Below the pieces are notes generated by a model. That model was not told where the DNA came from. It made no database searches and saw nothing but the letters and a program-made list of their open reading frames with translations. Made by a program: the position numbers and the translations under genes. Positions 1 to 10,599 of a stretch of 64,000 bases of DNA are shown here, piece by piece. The stretch is from contig OX344749.2 of the NCBI GenBank assembly GCA_947034885.2, forward strand, positions 10,493,501-10,557,500, given 5' to 3'. The stretch comes from Thuidium tamariscinum (lineage: Eukaryota; Streptophyta; Bryopsida; Hypnales; Thuidiaceae). Position 1 is the stretch's first letter, and the number at the start of each line of letters is the position of its first letter.

Positions 1-462
1 GATCATATTTTTACATATAAAGATACTAAAGGCATATTTTTAATATCCTACAATTTTTTATAAATTCATTCATATTGTTTCTATAGTTGGGCTATCTTAT
101 ATACAAAACTTACATGCCTAATTTTTCATACCTATATACAATAGACATTATAAAACTAGTGTCATATATATACACTTTTTTTTAATATATGTACTACTTG
201 TATTGTAGTACAATTTCAAATGACAAATATAAGTAATAAATACAACATTAGTTTTAAATATTTCTAAATTCTATACCATGTATTCTAAACAACCTGACAT
301 GGTGAATAACAAACAACATCATAAAAACATTAAATATAGTTATGATGTTGAAACTAAGAAAAACACCAATACTAGCAATATAACATCAACAATATGAAAA
401 ATTAACACTTTAAAAACAATGTAGATTAACACTTGGATATGACCTCTATCGTAATATATATC

Positions 463-476
463 TGTGTGTGTGTGTG
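463..476. repeat. (TG)n microsatellite
   Basis: A run of about seven TG dinucleotides in otherwise AT-rich sequence. The surrounding bases 1-1,020 contain no recognisable gene or structured element apart from this run and the telomere-like motif just downstream. Confidence 0.85.
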
Positions 477-531
477 CATTTGCAATAGTTTGAGTTCAGA
501 ATCAATAATGTGAGACAAGACCAATGTTTTC

Positions 532-552
532 AACCCTAGCCCTAACCCTAGC
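532..552. repeat. short telomere-like CCCTAA/CCCTAG run
   Basis: Three to four consecutive CCCTAR-type hexamers resemble plant-type telomeric repeat variants (CCCTAAA). The run is far too short to be a telomere. It may be an interstitial telobox-like motif or chance. Confidence 0.4.
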
Positions 553-1027
553 CACATGGAAGTGACAGCGCCCAAACCCTACAATAATTTCTTAATGGAT
601 ACTTTGTATGAACACAAATCCCCATGTACAACCTTAATGTAAATTTACAGTCTTGGAATAGTAGATTCTTACATGTTGTTACATAGTTGGCATGCTTATA
701 GAAAGATTTGTATATACATGCTATAATTATTTGCTAGATTGTGTAGGTTTATCATTCATTTAAAATAAATTGTCTACATTTATACTCATTGTATTACAAA
801 AAAATTGTATAGACTCAATTTGTAAAGGCTAATTTATTAATAAAAATTCCTACTAAATGATGTTTTTACATAGCCTAATTTATATATAATAGAATATGCG
901 GCATTTCAAGGACCCTATAGTAGCCCTACATATTATATAAAATTTATCCCTTTTGAATTAAATGGACCCTATCTTTTAACTCACATAGTTTTCTAAAAAC
1001 CACAAGTTATCTCCCCGGGATAGCATG

Positions 1028-1230
1028 TTTACACCTCCACTCTACATTTGGTTTTACAATTTCAAGACAAACCACTTCAAAAATTCACAGAAATGACAAT
1101 TTTAATCGGAAAATTATAAGTCCACTTAGAATTGACTCATGAAACAAGTTTTCACCTTTGAATGATATATACCCCTTCTTAGAATTGGTCCCAATATATT
1201 CAAATTGCAAATCTCAGTGGTAATAGGCTT
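1028..1230. repeat. dispersed repeat S, copy 1
   Basis: About 200 bp matching, with substitutions and small gaps, the segment at about 61,776-61,965 in the same orientation. Shared landmarks are the CTCTAYATTTGGTTTT start, a central TGATTCATGAAACAA-like block and an AGTGGTAATAGGCTT-like end. No reading frame is conserved between the copies and I cannot assign a class. Confidence 0.7.
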
Positions 1231-1652
1231 GTCTACCTTAATCATGTGTCCAATTTACTATTCTATGTCCCTTGATTTTAATAATACGCCACAAGGCCAA
1301 CATTCCAATAGCAACCACGTATAAGATAGAGGTACCTTTAGTCAATCACTTGAGCAATTTTCAAGCAAATCATGAGCAATATGAGGCAAGTAGAAATTTT
1401 GCTACATAGGAAGATAGGAAATATGGAGATTGCAAATTTTTCAAAATTTTATTCCCTAAATTGAAGTTAATGTGATTTTTAGGAGCCAAAAAGTTGTTTG
1501 GACCAATAGCCAATGACTAAACTCCTCCAATTCTGGTCACGGACTAGGTACTTTCCTACTTCCTACTTCCTATTTTCTTGCCCACTACTATGGGACATGT
1601 GTCATGATCTCATTAGGCCCAACTTTGAAAAGGAGGAAAAAACGCAATTTAA

Positions 1653-1872
1653 CCCTCAAAGACAGACTCGTGGCCATGGAAATAATGCATTTTGGTACTG
1701 TACGATATCATCTACTTTGAATAAGCCGAATATACTCATTGGAAGTGAAGGTACTACAAAGATATTCCCTTTCTTCCCCTAATACTGAGAATGAAAAGTT
1801 GCACTTCTATTCTATAAGGAAAGATTCTTTGTCATTTATAGGACACCAAATATCCACGGTAGTATTCACAGG
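1653..1872. mobile_element. TTAA-flanked non-autonomous element P2, copy a
   Basis: A 220-bp element bounded by TTAA at 1649-1652 and 1873-1876. The left end begins CCCTCAAAG; the right end reads CCTGTGAATAC on the opposite strand. The interior is clearly homologous to 18,650-18,871, for example the shared ATCATCTACTTTGAATAAG block and a later AAGATTCTTTGTCATT block. TTAA duplication plus CCC-type ends is the piggyBac-superfamily signature; Kolobok elements also use TTAA. An 89-codon frame across the left part (1513-1782) has no recognisable domain. Confidence 0.65.
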
Positions 1873-1897
1873 TTAAACTTCAATTAGAAATATGTCG

Positions 1898-2125
1898 TTC
1901 TAGCCTTGGTTGGAAATAGCTGCACCCTAAAGGTTGGGCATGGGTCCTCAGTCAGGAATCCGTTCCTCTACCTTATTTGCCCATTGCCGGGAATCTGAGT
2001 GCACCTCCCTTTATAATCCAACCACGAGAGCAAGTGCAGGAGTCCTCTCACCCTAGTTCTAGCCTTGGTTGGAAATAGCTGCACCCTACAGGTTGGGCAT
2101 AGATCCCTAGTCAGGACAGGTGTGC
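1898..2125. repeat. pair of ~62-bp direct repeats
   Basis: The block starting TTCTAGCCTTGGTTGG at 1898 recurs at 2057 with few changes, an offset of 159 bp. It lies in a GC-richer patch (about 1,900-2,330) that has no convincing gene. Confidence 0.8.
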
Positions 2126-2420
2126 CCAAGCCAAGCCAAGGCCTCTGGGCTGCAAACTGCGGTACTAACTTACTGACGCGGTACTGCGGTACTCAAGTGA
2201 GGGATGGATAGTAATTAGTGTAGCCCCACACTACTACTGCTAATGAAGGGGAGGGCGCAATATTAATAATAAGGTAGGGGGCTGTAAAAGCAACCCCTTA
2301 CCAGCTGATTTGCATTTCGGGGAAGCTAAACTTCTTAAGACAATTTCTAGTAAATTCTCGTGGTAAGAAAAATGGAATTGGCATCTAACCCAAGCCGTTT
2401 CATATTTTTTGGACGTTCAT

Positions 2421-2815
2421 GGAATTACAGTGGAAACACCCAAAACCGTCCATTTAAGGAATTCAGCATAGTTGGAGGGAGATTTTCCTAAAATTGATAT
2501 TTTTCTAGTATTAGCGAGTGAAAATTATGAATATTCAAAAAAAAGAAATAAATTTTTTGGGCATTGTATGTAATTTCTATGTTTTTTTGAAGTGATGGGT
2601 GCCTAGACCACTGAAAGTGTCCAGTAGGTGCACCCAAAACTGAACCCTGCGAAAATCAGCCCTGAGCCAACCAGATTTTCTTAAGTGTCCTTCACCTGTG
2701 TCAACAAATTATTTTCACACATGTGTCAAACACATTAACTACATTCTAGGGACATATTTGAGTGACTCTACACTCCACTGCAAGGTACAGGGACGGGAAT
2801 GGGTGTTTCTCCCTT
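2421..2815. repeat. dispersed repeat R, copy 1
   Basis: About 390 bp homologous to 8,202-8,588 and to the interrupted copy at 46,305-47,330. Shared features are a GTGGAAACAYCCAAAA start, a TAGTATTARCRAGTGAAAAT block, an ACACATGTG block and a GGGAATGGGTGTTT end. The two ends are weakly complementary, so it may be a decayed TIR element. No coding content is recognised. Confidence 0.75.
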
Positions 2816-2819
2816 AGTT

Positions 2820-3640
2820 ATGAATTTTTGAAGTTGAAAACACAGTGGTTTCTAAAAGCGACCCCCTCCTGAAATGTACACTTCTGGTACATGTTAGAGG
2901 CAAAATCTACCAGATCGCCTTTAGAGCCAGGGTTGCAATTACAACCCCCTACCTTACCTTATGGAGAGGTATGTGTCAACTTGGGTACAGTGCCCGCCAA
3001 CGAGTGGTGGATCTGACTGGGAACAGTACCTTAGCGTTGCAGGGACGGACGGACAGTAGCCTCCCCTTTACTTTTTCCTAAAAAGGACAGACTTTCCATT
3101 TTCCCGGGAATCATTCTACGCTGTTTGCTGTTCTTAGTAAACCCCTTCCCCATCTTTAGGAAACGCAATCAAGCCAGCAACCCCACCCGCCCGCCAGCAT
3201 TGGGGGGACGGCTAAAGAAAAATACAGTGTGTCACACTCGAGTGGTCCTGTGTATTATTGAGCACGCGGGATCCAATTTAAGGGGGGGAGGCGGATCTGA
3301 CTTTAGTAGAAAAAGGAATGTAAAATTGGGGGAACGGAATGGCAGGGAATATGACATGGCAGATGGGCAGGCAGGGGGGCTTGATACTGTGTGGGGTTTG
3401 CAGTGGGGTTTGCAGTGGGGTCCCACCAGTGGTCCTTTATTCCCCTCACTCAAAAGACATGGGAACCAAAATAGTTCTAAGTTAACCAGCGTGAGGGGCT
3501 CCAAGTTTGGGGAGATATTTGCAAAAAGCCACACCGAATTTTCTCATTCATGGAAAATCACAAAGAATCCAATCTCAAGCCAGACGTGAGCTTGCACTGT
3601 CACCAAAAAAGGTAAAGCGAGCAAGCCGATTGTGGGCAAA
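2820..3640. other. GC-richer patch without recognisable gene
   Basis: Base composition is visibly richer in G and C than the neighbourhood. A 154-codon frame (3125-3589, plus) and an opposing 100-codon frame (3232-3534, minus) overlap here. The plus frame contains a short internal tandem repeat (GTTTGCAGTGGG twice near 3,400), no domain I know, and is probably fortuitous. Confidence 0.4.
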
Positions 3641-3655
3641 AATTTTATACCTTTA

Positions 3656-3928
3656 AGGTGGATACACCTAAAAGTGCCACTTATTCTTACTGTGCCTAGG
3701 TGCTGTTATCTTGCTGTTCAGATTTTTATACAGTCTTGTTGGCAAGTGAAAGCATGTTCCAACACACCAAAGAACAAAGGATTTGGATACCGTGTGCAAA
3801 AGTTATTAGCGGTCAAAGTCTGTTTCTGAAAATGCCATCTACAGTCTGGATACATGACTGATTTTGGAAATGTATGCACATTGTAGATGGCGCTTTAAGG
3901 TCAGGTGCCATTTTGGGTGTACCTACCA
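3656..3928 (+). mobile_element. TA-flanked MITE family M, copy 1
   Basis: A 273-bp element with ends AGGTGGATACACCTAAAAG and its inverse ending GGGTGTACCTACC, flanked by TA at 3654-3655 and 3929-3930. Homologous copies lie at 7901-8182 (same orientation) and 12,751-13,021 (inverted). The right half carries a second, internal inverted repeat around a GCCATCTACAGTCTG-like block and its complement, so the element can fold as nested hairpins. TA duplication fits a Tc1/mariner-type non-autonomous element, but no transposase is linked to it here. Confidence 0.8.
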
Positions 3929-3970
3929 TAATTCTGGAAAAAAAGACCCGTATTTCCTTTGTAAACAATC

Positions 3971-4199
3971 GGGGTGAACTCACCCCTCGCTTGGCCACTC
4001 GAGAAAGTGCTGAAATTTTGAATTTTCCATGCATGGTAGAATTTGAAAATTTTGAATTCATGTTTGCAATGAGAGGCCCCAAATTAAGTAGGAGGGGTGT
4101 ACTATGTAAATTACTCATGCACGAAATCGGGGGCTTTTATTTTTGCTTGCATCCTTGGGATGACTTGGTGTGGCTGAGTGAGGGGGGCTACTTCACCCC
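3971..4199. mobile_element. TIR element family T, best copy
   Basis: A 229-bp element with about 28-bp imperfect terminal inverted repeats. The left end begins GGGGTGAACTCACCCC and the right end, on the opposite strand, begins GGGGTGAAGTAGCCCC; both continue into a TGGCCAC/CAGCCAC motif. Related partial copies occur near 6,480-6,700, 8,930-9,060, 16,720-16,910 and 17,225-17,855. No clear target duplication was seen. Confidence 0.65.
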
Positions 4200-4572
4200 G
4201 ACCTTATAAACTACAAACCACGTCCAATGTTGAACTTGTAGGGGTGCAAGATTTCCATCAAGCTACTAAAATAGATTATCAATCAAAACTTGGAATGCAT
4301 TTTTTGGTCTTTTTCAAGGTTGAGACTAATAGAGTTATGACATGTCATAAATTAGTGAGCAAGAAAGTAGGAAGTAATAAGTGGGGTTGTAATTATTAAA
4401 TGATTGGAATTAGAAGAGTTTAGACAATGGATATTGGTCAAGAGTACTTTTTGGCTCCCAAAATTCATAGTAATTTCAATTTTGGAAATAAAATTCTAAG
4501 AAAATTGCAATCTCTATATTTCCTATCTTTCTACATAGGAAAAATTTTCACCACCTCATACTATGTACAATG

Positions 4573-5309
4573 GGTGATTGCAAGAAACATTTCACATTTT
4601 TGGCTCTAAAATGCAGTTCTTAGCCATGGGATTGGTTGTACTACACAATATTGGCAATACAACACATCAGCACTACATCTACAAATCTTAATTGTCGAGT
4701 TTGGGCACCTACAGATATGGACCGTCAGTTAGTATTATGAAGTCCTATAGACTGCTACAAAGTACTACTGACGTTACTTGTAGCAGAAAAATAGCAGAAA
4801 AGGGGGTTGTAGACCTTTTCATTTTTAGTAATTCTTTTTTTTTTTTAATCTATTTTTCTAGACAAGATTGTACTCAAATTGCAATAAAAAAATTCCTCTA
4901 GGAAATTTTTTCCCTCTTTATAGCCTTTGTGCAAAGGAAGGTCACTTTGACCCCATGTGTCCAACAAACATGTTGCTATTTCATAAAAACTCAATGTCAT
5001 TCTTTGTAATATTAGCAGACCTCCAACTTGTCCAATTTGTGACTTCAAATTCAGATTTTTGAGTCAAAAATAGGACTAAAATCCCCCAATATGGCCAAGG
5101 TAGGCATCCAATTGGAGGTAGGTTAAAAATAGTAAAATAATTTTGAAAAAATTGAAAAAATTATTCAACATATATTATTCAACTTTTTTTTGCACCTTCA
5201 TTTCAAATTTCAAGCCCAACGAACAAAATTTGCAAAAGTTATGAGCAAAAATCTACCTGTTTCGGGTCAAGGGGACAAAAAAAAAGGATAAGTGTTTCTT
5301 GCAATCACC
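4573..5309. mobile_element. TIR element family G, copy A
   Basis: A segment of about 737 bp bounded by GGTGATTGCAAGAAACAT at the left and its near-complement TGTTTCTTGCAATCACC at the right. The pentamer ACAAT lies one base outside each end (4567-4571 and 5311-5315) and may be a target duplication. The interior differs from copies B (25,826) and C (46,476), so it may be a separate subfamily sharing only the ends. No transposase frame is visible. Confidence 0.65.
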
Positions 5310-6480
5310 AACAATCTGCTAAAAAATTAGTTAAATAATCAATGAAATCTTATAAATTTAAAAGTATTTTGTATGAATGGAAAAGATTGAGTACAATTGT
5401 TTAGTATCATCTGAAGGAGTTTTGACCCATAAAATGGCAACCCAGCTCTATAATTTCCTCATTCCTTATGTTCCCTAGTTTTTTAGCCATTTTCAAATCC
5501 TAGCGAGAAGGCTTTGTCAACTTCATGTTTTATCAATTTTTGGAATTAAAAGGCATATTTTAAACTATTTTGAAGTGCATTTAAAGATCTTTCCAATGAT
5601 CCAATAGATGTTGGATTTGATATTAAAAACTTGCTTTCACATCTTGAATTTAGAAGATTATATATTAATGTTGAGTCCATTTAATAAGCAAATATGGTGG
5701 TCTTTTGGTGTATAAAGCAAGTGATGAGAATTTTATAAGGATTCAAATCCTCACGAACAAAGGCCTCACATTCTTTGTATATTAAAAAGATTCAAAGTAT
5801 AATATTATAGTATAGAAATTTGCCTTAAAAACTTATATTATTCACTTGAAATGCTAACATCTTGCAATATACATGATGGAAATTCCTAAAGTTTTTTGGA
5901 TTTCTAAATTGATTTCCCACACATTCCCATACTGGTCATGTCTTTCCCTTGGATATGTACAAAAAATCACTTCAATTTGTGATTTTCTCTTTGCAATAGA
6001 AATGTAAGTTTTTAGTGTTTTTTGGTAGAACATACAGTAAACTTGCCATTTATCAAACATATCTAATCATCGGACAACCTCCTTGCCCCTTCATGCCATC
6101 ATTTTCTGCCATATACAATCTTAGTTCTCCCTAGATTGTGCAATAAATGGTTGGAAAGAAATTTCAATTGATTCCTTGCTTTTAAATTGCAATAAATTTT
6201 GTAGAAATAAATCTTTTTGCATTTTGTTTTTTGAAGGTGATTCTTAATATGACATATTATAATTGTACCAAATTTCAAAGTATTATAGTCTCTACTCTAT
6301 TGTGGATAAGTACTTGAAATTTGCCTATGTGGTGCTTGGCAAGTTTATTCTAGTCATAAAACTTTTACTGATTAATTTTGATAAAATAATATATTATAAG
6401 AAAAAACAAGGGCACATTATCTTCAATCCCTAAGCCTATAATGCAAGTCTCCAACCGCATTTTTTTTCTCACTCTTTTTG
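5310..6480. other. AT-rich stretch, nothing recognised
   Basis: Only frames below 70 codons (for example 5854-6060, minus) with no domain. No inverted or tandem structure stood out on reading. Confidence 0.5.
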
Positions 6481-6700
6481 GCTAGGGTAAATTGTCCCCT
6501 AGCTTATCCCTAGGAAAACATTGAAATTTTAAAATTTCCACAAATGATACAATTTTTGAATTCAAAATTGATATTTGCAATCAAAGACCCTAAATCAAAT
6601 GTGGGAAGTCAAGAATATACCCAAAACATAGCATAAGAGATGAAGACTTTTTTTACATGCCCCCATGGAGTGGCTTAAAGAGGGCCTAGTTGAGCCTATC
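6480..6700. repeat. degenerate family T copy
   Basis: Shows the family T order of landmarks. These are a GGGTAAATTGTCCCC-like left end, a TTTGAATTCAAAATTGATATTTGCAATCA block, and a GGAGTGGCTTAAAGAGGG right-hand block. Ends are too decayed to place exactly. Confidence 0.4.
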
Positions 6701-7155
6701 ATATTGCAACAAGTGCATTGTAAAGACCCAACCAAGGGGGAAGGTAAAAAAAAGTCCCCCTATTTTGTGACGTGTCAATTCTATTGTTAAAACCTCCCCA
6801 AGATAATTTGGAACCACTGATTGCAAATATGAACTTAGAATTTGCAAATTTTATCATGTGTTGCAAATAAAAAGTTCATGCATTTTTCTAAGGATATAAA
6901 GGGAGGAGGGGACAAATTGGTCCCTACAATTAGCTTCTTGCACTACTATAGACTTGATTGGAGGCGAGCAAGGGGATCCATTTACCCTGATCCTCTTTTT
7001 CCCCTACTTTCATTTGAAGGTTATTGATGTTTTAGAAGAAAAGAAAAAGAAATTAACCCAAAAAAGACGTTGCAAATGTTTAGTGTCCGATGAATGAGAA
7101 AGAATTCTCTAGTGTAGGGCAACACTACAACTTTTCATCCTTGAAATTAGAGGTA

Positions 7156-7374
7156 AGGCAGAGGCACCCAATGGCGTGCCTGTACCCAATGGCGTGCGTT
7201 TCTACAGCAATCATTCATTCTAGAACAAAAATGTAGCGGGACTGTAGACTACTTATTGTTTTAGGTCAAAAAAATAAGCCATGTACTGCCTACCTACATT
7301 TATAGCCTAAAATCATTGTGCGTTGTAGAAACGCACGCCATTGGGTACAGGCACGCCATTGTGTGCCTCTGCCT
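7156..7374. mobile_element. TA-flanked MITE with ~53-bp TIRs
   Basis: A 219-bp element starting AGGCAGAGGCACCCAATGG and ending with the near-perfect complement over about 53 bp. TA flanks at 7154-7155 and 7375-7376. Each arm contains a tandem pair of CCAATGGCGTGC-like blocks. High arm identity suggests recent activity. Ends of the form TA|AGG...CCT|TA resemble those of family M and of the element at 62,828. Confidence 0.85.
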
Positions 7375-7599
7375 TAGAAAGTGAAGATCTTCTACAATAG
7401 GTTGACTTCAAATGAATTCTTCTATTTTTTTGGATTTTTGAAAGGCTAAAAAAATGACAGGTCATCATTTTAATGAAATAATTCAAATAGCCAGCCACTC
7501 CCATCATTTATTTATTTATTGAATTCCAAATGGCCATTACCGTCTCTTTTTCTTCTTCAGGTCTCTTTTCTTCAATGACCAAAGATTGTTTCTTCAGTG

Positions 7600-7900
7600 G
7601 CTTTTTCTTTCTTGCCAACATCATATCATTCCAGTGAGCGCCGAGCATACCTGATTTGGGCTCCTGACCCCGGCAGCAGGGAGCAGTTCCTTCAACGACG
7701 CCAGGCACGCTAGAAAATGATTGACGGAGATTCCCGTGGGTTCCCGTGGGGGCCGGGGCCGGGGTCCAGGAACAGTCGGTTCCAAGGACGATGATGCCGG
7801 ATCCCCCATCCATCAAGTGGCAGCAGAATATGCAGGGTCAGGTGCAGGGGCGTGAGGGGGATATGCTCACTTGCAGGGGCCAGGGGGGCTCCAGTCATTA
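7600..7900. other. GC-rich patch with overlapping short frames
   Basis: A locally GC-rich block with three overlapping minus-strand frames (7508-7816, 7621-7809, 7710-7925). None has a recognisable domain, and proline/glycine-rich composition follows from the base composition. I treat them as non-genic. Confidence 0.4.
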
Positions 7901-8182
7901 AGGTGGGTAGACCTAAAAGCGCCACTTATTCATACTGCGCCTAGTTACTGTGATTAGTGTGATTAGGCTGTTCAGATTTTCATATAGTCTTGTTGGAAAG
8001 TGAAAGCACATTCCAACGCATCAAAAAATGTAGGATTTGGATATTGTATGCAAAAGTTATTAACAGTCAAAGTCTGTTTCTGAAAGCGCCATCTACAGTC
8101 TGTGAACATGACTGATTTTGGAAATGTATGCACACTGTAGATGGCGCTTTTAGGAACGTGGCGCTTTTGGGTGTACCTACCT
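7901..8182 (+). mobile_element. TA-flanked MITE family M, copy 2
   Basis: A 282-bp copy of the element at 3656-3928, same orientation, flanked by TA at 7899-7900 and 8183-8184. Ends are AGGTGGGTAGACC and GTGTACCTACCT. The internal inverted repeat (GCGCCATCTACAGT and its complement ending in GATGGCGCTTT) is better preserved here than in copy 1. Confidence 0.85.
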
Positions 8183-8201
8183 TAGAAGAAATCTGAGGGC
8201 A

Positions 8202-8588
8202 TTACAGTGGAAACATCCAAAACCGTGCAAATAAGGAATTCAGTATAGTTGGAGGCAGTGTTTTCTAAAAATGATATTTTTCTAGTATTAGCAAGTGAAA
8301 ATCATGAATATTCAAAAATAAAATAAAATTCCGATACAGTATGTAATTTCTACAAATTTTCAAAGTATTGGCTCCCTAGACCTGTGAAACCATCCGGCAG
8401 ATGCCCCTAAAACTGAACCCTATGAAAATCAACACTCAGCCAATGAGATTCTTCTATATGTCCTCAACTGTGTCATCTAATTATAATTACACATGTGGCG
8501 AACACATTAAGGAAAGCCTACTGACACAATTGGGTGAATCTATGGTCCATTCCAAGGAACAGGTGTGGGAATGGGTGTTTTGCCCTTA
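8202..8588. repeat. dispersed repeat R, copy 2
   Basis: Homologous to 2421-2815 throughout. It contains the TTGGCTCCCTAGACC segment that serves as the uninterrupted reference for the insertion in copy 3 (46,475). A 90-codon frame (8401-8673) crosses it without recognisable domain. Confidence 0.75.
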
Positions 8589-8929
8589 CAGGATCGTTTC
8601 GGGTCTGTTCCCAAAACAGCTCCCAATGCCATTGGCCGTTGTTAGGCCGTCTTTAATCAACAAAAATAAATAAATAAAATTTGATCTTGAAATATGAAAA
8701 TAAGTCCAAAAAAAATTGCAAAAAAAAGAAGTTACGTAGTAGGGTCGCGACTACGTAGGATTCGAGTTTACAGGGCAGAAATTGCGTTCCCGCAGTCCGG
8801 GAATCCACAGTCTCCTAATGCCCTCAAATTTCATTTAATGTCTTTAATAACAACTGAACTTTTGTAAAACGTTAGTTCCTGCCTTTGAAGGTGGGTCCAT
8901 GAGGGTGGAATTACCTCCGGAAAAATGTA

Positions 8930-9070
8930 AGAATTTTTTTATTTTTTGAAATTTTTGAATTCGTATTTGCAATTAGAGAATCCAAATTAGCTAGGAGAGG
9001 TCTAAAACATACCCTTGACACTAATTCAAAATAGAGGGATTTTTTCCACTTTTACCTTAGATAACCCAAA
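8930..9070. repeat. family T fragment
   Basis: Carries the family T core, a TTTTTGAATTCGTATTTGCA-like block followed by AGAG..CCAAATTAGCTAGGAGRGG, but lacks well-preserved ends. Confidence 0.45.
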
Positions 9071-9319
9071 ATTTATCTTGTTGAACCCAACTTTGAAGGC
9101 AAGATTTAAATGTCCTGCCAAAGTGATAGACTAATTAAAACTAAAGCATAATTTGAGTTTGTTGCACAACAATAGAAACAATCCGTCTGTATATTAGAGC
9201 AATTTCAAGCTAGTGATCCCAAAACTTAACTAATAAAAAATTAGTTGAGTTTCTAACACTATTTTTTGGTGCTATGGTCCTAGAATAAACCAAGAAAAAA
9301 ACTTTGGCAAAATGACATA

Positions 9320-9890
9320 CTCCCTCTATTCCAAAATGATCTTTTTTGACAAAATGTTTTGAATTAAGGTCAAAAATCAATATTTTTCAATTTTATTTTG
9401 AGGTATAAATAAAATACAATACTCTCCTATTGTCTTCTAAATTTGAGCTTTGGAATAACTATTAAATTGAAGTTATGATGATTAGAAACATGATTGTTTT
9501 AGCCCTTCTAGGAGAAACACCTATGCTTAGGATTGTCTCCTTTTGCCTTCCATATTGCCTCTCTATACAACTCATTGCATCAATTGCAAGAAGTCACAAT
9601 TAAAGGGAATAATTTCTGATTCACTAATTAAAATAAAATAAAAAAACCAATCAATCAAATTAGCCTAATTGGTTCAATTTCTTTGCAATATGTGAATACT
9701 ACCTAATTAGGAATAGAAAGAATAACTTCTTTTGAAAAAAATTACAAATCCCCATTATTTTTTATTTTTTTATTTTCTTCACATTCAAAGAAGTTTCATT
9801 ATGTAGGCCCTTCCTCCAAGTTATAGTAAGAAGATCAATTTGGGACAAAAGATGAAGGCCAACAAGAAGATCATTTTGGGATGGAAGCAC
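9320..9890. mobile_element. Stowaway-like MITE
   Basis: Begins CTCCCTCTATTCCAAAATG preceded by TA (9318-9319). It ends with the approximate complement CATTTTGGGATGGAAGCAC followed by TA (9891-9892). A CTCCCTC terminus with TA duplication is the classical Stowaway (Tc1/mariner MITE) pattern in plants. At about 571 bp it is long for Stowaway, and an inner partial repeat of the right end near 9,830-9,845 suggests a duplication of that end. A similar right end lies at about 33,442. Confidence 0.7.
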
Positions 9891-10599
9891 TATAAAAAAA
9901 ATTGGGAAAAGACACCCTAGTTCACTACACTGGTGGCTAAGCTTGGCTGGCCAAAGCTAGGTTCACACCTATCACGTCCTACAATTTGGATGTCTTTACT
10001 AGAGTTTATGCTTCTAGGTACCAACTCCATCATGAGTTATCATCACTCCTCTAGTCGAAGTCCTTAGCACAAATTTGGTATTTTGCCATTGAATTTTGTT
10101 TGCAACATTTATGTCCACTTCTCCATCTCTAAGTGTACACATTTGTCTATAATGGTTTGCCATTAGCTTCCGTTTGGTAATTTGATTTGCCACCTGTACT
10201 TTAGGAAGCTATAATTTAGTTAGGGATTAGTATGTAGAATGTACATTATATTTTTTGGTTATATCCACCTCTTTTCAATGAATGTTGGTTGTTAATTGTT
10301 CTTCTTCTTGTTTATAATTTGGAAAAATGGTCTCTCCATATACTCTTGTATGCCTTGTTTTTGGCTTGCAATGTAAATTGGATTAGAGGCTAATTGTTTC
10401 TTAGAGCTTTACTCACTTGTGTAGGTTCTTTTTTGTTTTTCCTACCACCATTTGCTATGAGTGTGTTCAACATTTTGTTTTGATCGTTTTGAGTGCTTGG
10501 CAAGAAACTTCCTTCACTAACAATTGTGAACTATGGAGTCTTGTGATAATGAATGTGTGCGAGACACAATCACAAAAGCGGTGCGGGTTACTTCAATTG

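Noticed and set aside
532-552. Telomere or subtelomere
   Set aside because: Only three to four units are present, with no terminal array.
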